From Lichenostomus cassidix (lineage: Eukaryota; Chordata; Aves; Passeriformes; Meliphagidae): 64,000 nucleotides of DNA. The notes below the pieces were generated by a model, which did not search any database, had not been told where the DNA came from, and saw nothing but the letters and a program-made list of their open reading frames with translations. Every line of letters starts with the position of its first letter. Within the stretch, counting starts at the first letter, position 1. Of this stretch, positions 23,601 to 34,300 are shown piece after piece. The position numbers were made by a program, and so were the translations under genes. Location of the stretch: contig CM039184.1 in assembly GCA_008360975.2 (NCBI GenBank), positions 32,165,797 through 32,229,796 of the forward strand, given 5' to 3'.

Positions 23601-26600
23601 ACAGAACAAAACTTTTTTTTTTTTTTTATTTAAAGCAAGTTATCAGGAGTTTCATAGAATTCCACAAACACATTCTGTTTAATAAGACATTTAGGTTCCA
23701 CTGGAATTAAAGATAACCTGGAATTTTCCTGGCAATTATCACTGGGAATTTTTCTTGGTATTACACAAGATTGAGTTTGGAACGACTGACAATTTGCAAG
23801 AGAATACAAGAATCTCACACATCTCTGTCAAGGCTGCTTACTCCTTTCCTGAGATACACTGACTTAGCCAGGCAAACAGGTATTGCTCTGGACACATTCT
23901 CCTTTGGGCTCTTTTAATCCCTCCACATGTGGAAACAAGAAAAAGTTTCCTCAGAGGCATAAATGTCCTAAACTCCCCTTCTGGGCTGATTTATGTTGCA
24001 CCTCAAACCTCTCTGAATTTAGCCTAGGGGTGTGACAGACAAGGCTGCACGTGCTGCCTATTTTAATCTTGCTGTGCTTTTATAACCAATTATTCTGAAC
24101 AGCAGAGACAGGGAGGGCTACTTAGATTTACTGTAATACTTAGTATGAACAGAAAGTGGTTTTCAGCAACAGGAGGAAATGCGGAAGTAGGTAAATGAAC
24201 TAAATGTTTGAAAAATATTTTAGCCCTGGACCTGAAGTCTTGTTTTCATTTGCAGAACATGCAAACATGCAAAGGGTGATACTTCCCGTGTAGTCCCTAT
24301 TCAGACTTCCTTGGGTTTGATGGGCTGTTCATCTGCATTGCTTACAGTCCCAGCTGGGGTGATCAGGCAAAGCAGTCTTTCAGCACCTTATTCCTTAATC
24401 CTTGCTCTTTTTTCTGCAGTATCTAGTACTTGGATATAGATCCTGACATAAAAGGCCTTTTCCCACAGGATTAATATGAGATTTTTAAGTGCTCAGGGAT
24501 TTAATTTCTGTAGTCTTCAGATCTTGTACCACGTTCATACCTTGTGTTGCATGCTGAAAAATAATCTTGTCTAAGTGTTTCCTTATGTATGAATCTCTCT
24601 GGGTTTAGAAAGCACAAGTTTTTAAAAAATTTCTTCCAGTATAAAGGCAATTAGGCACCTCAGTCAGATGCATGCCAGACTGAATTGAAAAATCTATATT
24701 TCAAACAGGAAATAATTTAAGACAATAATAATTTCAAATATGAAATGTAATCAAGGAGAAGGAAGCTAAGATGAATGCAATCTTTTTATGATGGAGACAG
24801 GTGAGACAGTTACATTATCTCCATAAATTCAGCTTTGCTCTTTTCCATGAGTTATTCAAGCTTTCAGAAAAGTCATAAACTAGGAAAAAATCCCTGTGGA
24901 AGTGGTGGGGGTGGGTTTTTTCCACATTATATTATTGAGAGCATGATTTCCTACCCTTTAGTATCTGAATGTTAGTTAATACATTCAGGAATTAAAAAAT
25001 TTAAGATTTTGAATTTACCAATTGAGCACTCTAACCAATTGGAATTTATTTTAAATTTGATTTAATTAGGGGAAATAGAAAAGGTGTGCGTTTTGAGATC
25101 AAAATCTTAACTTCTCTTTAACTCCTGATCACCTATCAGTTTGCTACTTCCCATATATCAGTCACGAGCTATTTGCCCCAAAACCACCATCAATAAAGAA
25201 TTCACATTACTCAACCTGCAATGAACCTCTTGTTGCTTTCAGTTCAAAGAGTTTTGTGGATGTGTGAGTACCTTTAAGTAGTAAAAGATTTCTGAGGAAA
25301 CTCTCTAAATCATTATGGTACACAACAAGAGACAGGAATTATAACCTTAAAAGAAAAGCAATGGCTATTTTACTTAGATTTTTTAAAAACTGTGTCATTC
25401 TCTCATAACTGATGCAAAATATTGATGGGGGGGGGTTAATTCAGAAAATGTCCTGGTGTTCATAGATCAATTATTTATTTTTAAAAATGAGTGCCTAAAT
25501 ACTGGCCACTTGAATTCTGCACTGGTAAGCAGAGAGAGCACAATTATTCCCCTAAATGGGGCCGATGGACTCGTAACAAATCATTTTCACCACACTCAGC
25601 AATCAGCTTCCCTGTTACCTAATGGCATCTGTCAGTATAATGAAACAGGTCGTTCAATGGAAAAAAAAAGGAAAATATCACCTGTGGGTCCACAAATAAG
25701 GGAGATAAGAGGGAAGAAAGCAGTAGGTTGGATATACAGATATTAGCTGTCCTTACTGACGCACTGCACACACAGTAGCCAGGGAAACAAAGGAAAGGAA
25801 GGACTGGTTACATGTATTTATTTTAGTAACTGACAGTTCTGATTGTATAAATAATCATTTAAGTCAGAGCAGAATGTAATAGTATAAAAATATGTACTTT
25901 CCTCAATTTAATTAAGTTATATGTTCTTTATAGCTGTTCTTTTTGAATGCTGATTATAGCATTACTATGTCATCTAAATGCCTTTTAGCAGCTCACTGTC
26001 AGTGTGATTACCAATTGCTATATTATATTTTATTAGAGAGCTTGATCTTGCAAAATGTTGCACAAGTTGCATTTGGAACAAAGACAAATCACCATTTGTC
26101 AGCATCAGAATTATTTCAGGAATGGACTGAAAAGTTCATATTTTCTCCAATCTGTTACATTTCATTCCACACACATATACATATTCAGCATAGTCTGGTT
26201 CTCTCCCTCCTTTTAAAAAATTGAAGAACTTCCAGTATTGTAAAACTGAGGATATGTGTCACTTGTTAGCATGAACAACGTTTATAATGCTAAATCTAGG
26301 GGTTTTTCCTTTTCAGAAATTAAATTATTGATAATATAAAAGCAATTTGTTATCTTAGCTCTTTCTTATTGCCTCTAGGACTTTTGACTAAACTGTTCAA
26401 TTTATAGCAGCCACAGAAATTTTTTCCTTTGAATCAAAAGAAAGCATCACAAAGAACAGCTCTGCTGTGGCAGAGGAGTTGAATGGGTGTCCCAAGGTGT
26501 TCCCTTCTAGTATTGTATGTCCTCAAAAGAGCCAAGAGGAAAGCACAACAGCTTGGGAACCTGCATTTTTAGGAACTTTGTACTACTCTTTATTTCACTG

Positions 26601-26865
26601 TTTAACAAATCTAAATGCTAGCAATAGGTATAGTCAAATTTAAATGAGATGCAGCACATTAGACTTGGATCTACAGTGCACTCACTTTCCTAAAAGAGTA
26701 AGTGATAAGAATTGTTATGGTTCTGAAACTGATCTTAGGAAATTTTTACAAAGGCAGTGCAGTTAATCAGAGAATATCTGTATACAGCACTGCATTACAG
26801 CATTATGCATTCATGGTTATTAACCCAAAAGAAAACAAGAAAAACTCTTCTATAACATTGTGTGT

Positions 26866-26992
26866 GTATATCTATCTATCTATATCTATATATGTCTATA
26901 TCATCTATATCTATCTATATCTATATCTATATCTATATCTATATCTATATCTATATCTATATCATCTCTATATATATATCTATATCTATATC
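26866..26992. repeat. TATC/TATATC microsatellite
   Basis: A run of about 127 bp built from TATC and TATATC units. It begins with (TATC)n, is interrupted by TATATG and TATCATC variants, and has a regular TATATC hexamer block in the middle. Open frames across it are low-complexity Ile/Tyr artefacts. Confidence 0.95.
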
Positions 26993-29637
26993 CACACACT
27001 TGTACATATGTATATATGAGGATACATACAATCATATAGTCACCTTTATTTTACTGACTAATGATTGACACTATTGTCCCCCTAACAATTCCTTACTCCT
27101 ACAGCTGAGCTTTAAAGACAGAATGTGCATGTTTTTTCTACATCCTGTCAGTTGCTTTCATCCAACTGAATACTTTATTACATAGCTGAAAGCTTACTGG
27201 TAGTCCTACGAACAGTCCGAACAGACTGTCCCAGCTTTCAGTGGATGAGTTATGACATTCAGTCATATGCCTGAAACTAAGCCATGAGTAGAAAAGTGCA
27301 TTTCATTTCTGCAGAATTAAGTTAAGGATCTGCTGAACAAAATTAAAGGAAAGCTTACACCAAGCTAACAAAACTGTTGTCAAGAGAGACTGATGAAGTA
27401 TTATGCATTTATTCTTTCTCATTCCTTCCTCTCATTTTTTTCTCTTGCCCCTTCTGTGTCAGCTTTTCTTCATTTTCCAGCCCCCCCAGGATCTGTACAT
27501 TGAGCTGGATGTAGTTAGGAGGATTGGACAGTAAATCAACTTTCACTTGTTCCTTCATTGTTTGTATGTTACATCTAATAAAAAAAAGGAAAAAAGAAAA
27601 ATTGAATTTTAAAACCCTTGCAATGGTACATGGCAAGTTTAAGTTCATTGCCATAGTGACTACTGCTTATTTCTCAAGCTTACTCTTTCTACAATAACAA
27701 AGCTATCACCCACACATCTCTCTGCTTATTCTTCCTCAAATAAACACTCTAATACGTAGTACCACAGAACAAGTACAGTAGATACTGTACTTTGGTGGTA
27801 TTGTGAAAAATCACAGAAAAGAGTGTGAACTCTGTGTGTGGTGAGAACTACTGTGGAAAAATGTACAAAGATACGAGTTAACTTACTGAAAAGAGAATAT
27901 CAATTACAAGGGATTAATGAATTTCTCTAGTATTCATCTTCCTTTTTTTAAAATGAAGATTTACGACTTCTTTTCTGATTTTTCTGAAGTCATAGTGGTC
28001 TTAGGCAATTTGCAAACTTACTTTTTAAAGAAACAAACATTATTAAAATTTCTAAAATGAGCTTTCTACTCCCAAGCTCATCTACTATTTCTCCTTTGCA
28101 ATGCCTCTGGTTATGCTGTTTTTCGCTTGGGCTACCACATCCTCTAGGGAGAGAAGGTGAAAAATTTAATAAGACACATCCTATATCCTTTTCTAATTCT
28201 CCAGTCCCATTCTATATATAATTATTGTAAAGGTACCTTGCAAAATTATAAAAGAAGACAAATGGTTTTCATTTACATTAAAAGGGTTGCAATGCATTGT
28301 GAAGTCACACGTAACATCTGGGATGTAAGAACTGGAGAAGTGCTGTCAGTGTATCTTTATGAAGTACCAAAACAACCAAAAATGTGATTTTTTTTTTAAC
28401 CATGTTAGTCATAAAATTTGGCTTCCTTCAACCAATGTAGTTTTTTTCCAGAGGGGAGGAGAGGATTTTAGATGCCTCTTAGTGCTTAATTTTATAGTCT
28501 TATAAAAATGTTATATTTAAAACTTTAAATAAACCTGAACAGTAGAAAAATATTTTTTTAAAAAGTCCAAAACTGGTATTCACATACGACCCAAACAATA
28601 TATTTTAATTAATCTTTCCTTTTGATCCTGGGGGAAAAAAAAAAAAAAAGCTATGCTATTATTTCAACTCCAATTTCAGTGTTCAGTGTTCAGTGAAGCT
28701 ATTACACATTTTCCTCATCCATTCACCACACTGGAACTTTACCAAAGCATTTGCAAGCTCTGTTGCCTCTCAGCAATCTGGTGCCTGGATGGAGATAGCT
28801 GCAAATGTTGTTTCTCTCTCTAACCCATAGTCAAAAAGAACATTGGCACTAAATCAGGAACTTTGTTGCCAAAGGTACTTTTTTATCTTCAGTGCTCTAT
28901 CTGCTTCTTATTGTTTGCTGCCTTCATTGACTTTTGATTTTCTTTTGCCCTCTTTTGGACAGAATTGTTGTAATGGCACTTCATGGGTTGAGCACTTATG
29001 CTGGCAGATTGACCTTATTCATCCTACTTGGATATTAGATTTCTTTCAGGGTCATGAAGAAAGATTTTCTGAAAAAGCCATTACTTCAAAGACAGGCTGT
29101 CTGTGTGCATGCCCTGTCCCTTGGAGAACTGTTCTGTCCATTAGATCAGGTTAGAATAAAACACCTGTGTATGGAGAGAGCTCCCATCTTGACACTTGCA
29201 GTTGTTTCCTGTCACCTCCACCATACTTTGAAGGTTCACTTCTCAAATTGTACCACCTGTACTACTTCAAGAAGTAGCAGACAGGATGGCGAGATTTCAC
29301 AGTTATAATTACATTTACTTACTAGGCTGTAAGAAAACCACTTGTATAATTTGCTACAATGGTTTCCTTGGTCTTCACGATATTAAGAATGTTAGTTTAT
29401 GTCTTATGTTGTGGGTTGCTTGGAATTATTCATGCCGACTTTAAGATATCTAATGTGCATGGTGTTCATGTTGCAACATAGAAACATATGTATAAATATC
29501 ACAGTGCCTTATCTAAGGCAAATTTGAACTGTTTCCAACCAAGCTGAGATGATTAATTGAAGAACAGAATCCTGCCAGCATGGCTACCATCAGTGCTCTG
29601 GGAACATACACAATTATAAAATGACCAGGGCCTTCAT

Positions 29638-29638
<1 letters not shown>

Positions 29639-29670
<32 letters not shown>
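29639..29670. repeat. (AT)n microsatellite
   Basis: An uninterrupted AT dinucleotide tract of about 32 bp. Confidence 0.95.
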
Positions 29671-29672
<2 letters not shown>

Positions 29673-31781
29673 TGCAAGTTAGAAAAACCTATGAGTCTCT
29701 TGAGTCTCTTAAGCAGCTTTTTCAGCACCTGGAATTATCTCTTATCTTTCTCAGCAGATTCATCCTTCCCAGTTTTGTCTAGAGGAAGGCAGCCCAAGAT
29801 TTCTTCCAAAACCCTGATTCCAGGAATCTGCAGGGCTGTGCACTAGTTGCCATTGGAAGGGAGTAACAAAATTCTGAGCAGGTTTCCTGAAATAATCAGG
29901 CCACAAGCAAATGTGGGATACATCATGGAGCACAGCTCATATGCAGCAACAGCATGAATGTTCAATGCAGTAAAGAATGCACTTCTTATATTGCAATGAA
30001 AGCTTTTTCCTATGGATTTCTGCAGGTCTCACAGCAGGGCCTTGGTATTTAATACTGAGTCAATCAAATGTAACCTATTATTACATTTAAACCTCCCAGC
30101 ATCACAAATTATAAATTCAAAACAATTCTAAGAAGTTGCCAGAGGGGATCAGCAGGGAAAAACCCAAGACTATGATATGAATGGCAAGTGATGACAATCC
30201 ATTTATTCTATTAAAAAGTTTTATGTTATAGAGTGTTGAGTTCATTTCGTATATTGTATAAATCAGACACAGTTACCTTCCATGACTGTAATGAAAATCT
30301 AAGATTTCAGAAAACTGTCCATCAAATTCTTTGTATGTTTAAAGTGAGAGAGCCTGCAAGGTCATTTGAAGGGCTGGCCAGAAAAAGTAATATACTTTTA
30401 AAAAAGAACACAACAGAAGGGAAATGATGAAACAAACTCCAGAGAATAAAATGAGAACCCCCAGGAGAATGCCAGTGTTAGCAAAATACCAATAAGAACA
30501 TAAAGGAAAATCATCACCTCCTACTACCCTTTCCTCTGGCAAAATTCATACTGAACCTTGAGAGGAATTCCATTCTGATCTCTTAGATTTTATATCCAAC
30601 TTATGAATGCAAACTTACCGAGAAAAAGGCTGTCAGTCAAAAAACCAGGCTTTAGCCATTTCCTTTTAGCCATGTGACAGAATACATTGTGTCAAAGTCA
30701 AATTATATTTTACTGTGAAATTTCTGAAAAGTCAAGAAGTAACAATATTCTAAAAACCCCTAGATTTTTAATTCAGTCACTTTATTCAAAGTAATTTTTC
30801 CAATACGTCTAACAATGGATTTGTATGCATTTGTTACATATTTATTTGCAGAAATTGTAATGTGTAAACCAGATATATGTTCTTGAAATTATTTGCTAAT
30901 GCAGTTAAAAGATCTCCAGACTGGATACTAACATAAAGTGCAAATCTTTATCTTGGGGACTGGACTGAACCTCAGTTAAAATGATTTCACATTTCAGATC
31001 TCAGTTATTATTTCTCTCTTCCAAGAAAATGCTGCTGTTCAAACTCAAATATTTGATGCAAACGAGCTTCAGTGAACACAGTAAATAAGCTCTCTCATTT
31101 TATGAGTATCACATGTCACAGTCTCTGAGCACTTAACAAGAGGGGATACAGGCTGAGTCATACATGATTTCATAAGTCAAGCTTAGCTGAATCAACGCAA
31201 TTCCCTCTAAATTAAAACTTTGAAAGCGAGTTGAAAATTGAAGTTCGTAGTGATTCAACACAGTAATTGCTGGTAAAAGTGACTGATTTAAACAAAGTTC
31301 AAATATCAGAGCTAGTGACATTGCTTAGTCTATTCATGGAATCACAGAATCAATGGAATCTTGACCACAACAGTTTCTTGAATTTAGTTTTGACTCAATG
31401 GCATAACTCTTCTCATTGGATGTAGTCCTTCAACAATCTGTCTCTTCCACACAGTTTCCAGGCGAAGAGAAGAAAAGAAAAATACCACAGAAATACCAGG
31501 TTTTGGAATCTAAAGACTCACACCATGGATCAGTGCACATGGTTGCAGAGTTTACTAGAAAATGCATAATTCCATTATTATTATATTTCTTGGCACAGAA
31601 TTAACAGCTTCTACAGCATAACATGCATGAAAGGTGTTTCTATATGGAAAAGCAATAGTGGTTGTCAGAATGAAAAGCTTAAATCCTAAGACAAGATTCC
31701 TTTAAAGCAGCAAGTATTCAAGCTCTAGACAAAGTCCAAGCAAGCCTTTTTTTGTTTGGCAAAATCAGCTGTTCATGCAAT

Positions 31782-31787
31782 GGTGGC
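31782..31787. repeat. target-site duplication, left copy (GGTGGC)
   Basis: GGTGGC directly abuts the LTR at 31788 and is repeated exactly at 32051-32056. Confidence 0.9.
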
Positions 31788-32050
31788 TGTGGCTAGCACA
31801 GGTTTTTCCCATGAGAAATTTTCTTGTGTTTTATAAATAAAGATAAAGTTTGGATGTTGTTGGAACAGTGTCCCAAAACTTGGGCAGTGCAGGCCTGGCC
31901 AATCAGGCCTGGGGGAAGGCTTCTGACTGACCAATCTGGGTGACTTTTGAAAACTCTATATATGTGATGAAATCAAAACAATAAAGGTCATTCCTTCTTG
32001 CCACTGAGAACTGGTGCTTTCATTACTCTGCTAGCTGCTCAACAGCGACA
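31788..32050 (+). mobile_element. solo LTR, 263 bp, plus orientation
   Basis: Same family and length as the LTR at 20396-20658 but in the opposite orientation. It starts TGTGGCTAGC and ends CAGCGACA, with a perfect 6-bp target duplication GGTGGC. CCAAT, TATATATG and AATAAA occur in that order. The different target duplication shows this was an independent insertion, not a segmental copy of the other LTR. High identity between the copies suggests both are fairly young. Confidence 0.93.
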
Positions 32051-32056
32051 GGTGGC
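32051..32056. repeat. target-site duplication, right copy (GGTGGC)
   Basis: Exact copy of 31782-31787. Confidence 0.9.
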
Positions 32057-33147
32057 AACCCAAAATAGTTGACCTCATGGCAGGTCAGAGCTAACACTGA
32101 TGGATTAAGATGTATTTTCCTTATTAAAAAGTTAGGGTGCAGTTTAACTAATGCATTTATGTGGCCTTGCCAGCCTAAGCACTGTGCATTCCCATCCTGA
32201 GACATTCACTCATTCCTCCCACCAACCTCTGCCCTTCACACCAGAACAAGTGTTTGTGTAACCAGCTGACAAATGGGACCAGTTCCCCTATTCAAATCCC
32301 TCTTTATTGTTAGGTTTATTGTTCTTAAGCGGGTTCTATGCCACAGCTTAGTTTACCCTTCAGTGTGACAAGTGCTTGTGATGCACAGGCGTGGGAAGAG
32401 AGCAAGGTGGGGAGAGGGATTGCTTAATCCTGTACCACACCTACAAGAGGTCTGTGTGATCATCATTTCTGTGGTCCCAGCAATGGCTGTGTGCAATGTG
32501 AATACAGAGGGTCAGTGTACAGAACTGCAAATGCAACACTGAAAGGAAGCAGAAATAGAGCTTCTAAAATCTGGGCTCCCTTGGAACTTGCCTTACAATA
32601 AGTTTCCTGTTGTTCTGGAAACAGTACTGTATAAAAGGTGTTTCTAAATAGCACTGCATAAAGAACATGTTTATCTCAGCTTCTGTCTAATTAAAGCAGC
32701 CTCATCTGATCTTGAGTTCTGGCTGACTACAGGGCACAGTAGCAGAATAGTTTGAGGTATAAATACTCCTGTTAGCAGGGATCCACTTCCAGAGAGAACT
32801 GAAAAATCAGCATAGCTTTCAGATTGGGTCAGTAATGGCAGAAGCCTTCCGTGAGATTTTTAATGCATCAAAACTCTCTCTCTGCTATCCTGAACTAAAA
32901 ACACAGGCTGGAGAGGGGTTTGATGGAGAGAGGGGGTGGTTTAAAAATCATGTAAAAATGTGTGTTCTCAGCAGAGAGGTTTTGTCTGGCCCTTTTTTTT
33001 TTTTTTTTTTTTTTGCCTAACAGCAATCATAATCATTTGACAAACAGCACCACATTTCTAAGAAGTCATGCAAGAAATCAAATAGTAATTCCTAGTGACA
33101 GGGCTAGCACCAATTTTTAGTTAAAATGTATGATAACACTTGTGTCT
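32057..33147. other. intergenic DNA with a long T run
   Basis: No gene recognised. A 22-bp T run lies at 32993-33014. On the minus strand it would be a poly(A)-like tail lying about 130 bp beyond the stop of the FAM180-like ORF. Confidence 0.6.
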
Positions 33148-33384
33148 TTATTTTAAAGCTACTAGCATGGCATATAGCCTCATCAAAATAATTGCTTCAT
33201 CTGTAGCTTTTTTTAAAAAATGTGTCATACTTTGCTGGTAAGCAAAGTATATTAGAGCAATCAGAACTCTTTCAAATTCATCCAGCTCTAGAGCTGCAAA
33301 AGAATAATTTGTACTGTCAGCACCTTCACTGACAAGTTCTCCCTCTAACATAGGAACCATGCTCAACTGGATTTTACTATTCAA
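33148..33384 (-). other. ORF resembling the C-terminus of FAM180-family proteins (gene fragment or retrocopy)
   Basis: An open frame of about 80 codons ends in TAA at 33150-33148. Its only upstream start in frame near the left end is a TTG, so it is probably an exon or gene fragment and not a free-standing gene. The translation contains LDEFERVLIALIYFAYQ and later DEAIILMRLYAML. The spacing and residues F-E-R, Y-x-A-Y and L-Y-x-A resemble the end of FAM180A/B, small proteins with N-terminal signal peptides and unknown function. The frame is closed upstream by a TAA at 33396-33394. A T run at 32993-33014 would be a poly(A)-like tail on this strand, which would suit a 5'-truncated retrocopy. 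The match was made by eye and is short, so chance cannot be excluded. Confidence 0.3.
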
Positions 33385-34117
33385 ATAATTGTTTTATTTA
33401 AACAAAAAAAATGCCCCAAACACAAACTTTGACAAACACATATACTAAAGTTTAGCATAGGAACTGATAATTGTTATACATTTCCTACTACAGGTTATTC
33501 TAAATAACAAAATTAGTAACATTCAGATTCCATGTCTCTGTGGCCTGTTCTTGGCCCACCAAATTTGCCTCGACTCTCCCCTCAAATTTCCATGCCGACT
33601 AGACCTGCATTACCATGACTCCTGGTTGTGCTCCATAAGTGTTTAGCCCATGGTCCTCCTTCCCACATTGCACTGCCTGGCTCAGACATAAGAGTGTATT
33701 CATGGCTATGTGTATTGATAACAGGGCTGGAGGGCTGCTGCCAAATGTAGCAGGCAAGAGTGAGTCCATTCTCTTCCTTACTTGGGTATTGATAAAAATG
33801 CTTTTACCTACATAGCTCCCATCTTCCCCAAACTTGTCAGAGTACAACTGCACCAAGCTGCTGTTACATTCAGTGCTTTTCTAACCATGCTTATATAACT
33901 CAAATATCGTTTAAAAGGTCTGTCTAAAAGCTTATTACACCAAATTTGATCATCAGATTGAAGTAAGTGGCAATATTTCTGTATGAAAGGTTACTTGGAT
34001 CTTCCTTAATGGATTAGTAAAAGCAATACATGAAAATGTGTCAGCATTGAAACATTTCCAAAGTAAGTAAAAAGGCTTTTTCAGAGACGGGGGCTGCTGT
34101 TCCAACTTAAATATGTA
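33385..34117. other. intergenic DNA
   Basis: No gene or repeat recognised. A minus-strand open frame at 33599-33856 has no domain. Confidence 0.5.
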
Positions 34118-34300
34118 CATACTGAAGTCAAGGTAGACAGTACCCACATCTCTCCCCTCATCTATCACACCAGTATTTGGCTTGGTAAGATAAACATCTT
34201 CATATAAGTCTATCGGGTTGGTTAAGTATGACCTCACTTTTGAGTACCCATGCTGTCTACTCCTGTTTTCTGTATTTTGACATAAATGTGCCCTTATCCA
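34118..34300 (-). mobile_element. CR1-like LINE reverse-transcriptase fragment
   Basis: On the minus strand, about 60 codons remain readable. QHGYSKVRSYLTNPI corresponds to the QHGFTKGRSCLTNL block of CR1 ORF2, and DEGRDVGTVYLDFS to the motif-A block that normally reads YLDFSKAFD with a catalytic aspartate. The D of YLDFS is kept but the downstream KAFD is lost. The fragment is old and inactive, with no 3' end nearby. Confidence 0.7.

Larger units (their letters stand above)
20665..31781. other. gene-poor intergenic DNA between the two solo LTRs
   Basis: AT-rich throughout. Apart from the microsatellites at 26866-26992 and 29639-29670, A and T runs (for example 23612-23627, 28632-28648) and a G run at 25427-25435, nothing was recognised. 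No open frame shows a domain or plausible splice framing. Conserved non-coding elements cannot be judged from one sequence. Confidence 0.6.

Noticed and set aside
25456..25746. 96-codon plus-strand frame with an unremarkable composition
   Set aside because: No domain, no splice framing and no neighbouring exons; consistent with chance.
31334..31356. TCATGGAATCACAGAATCA, resembling a reversed CR1 terminal repeat
   Set aside because: The adjoining sequence does not continue as CR1, so the match is too short to call.
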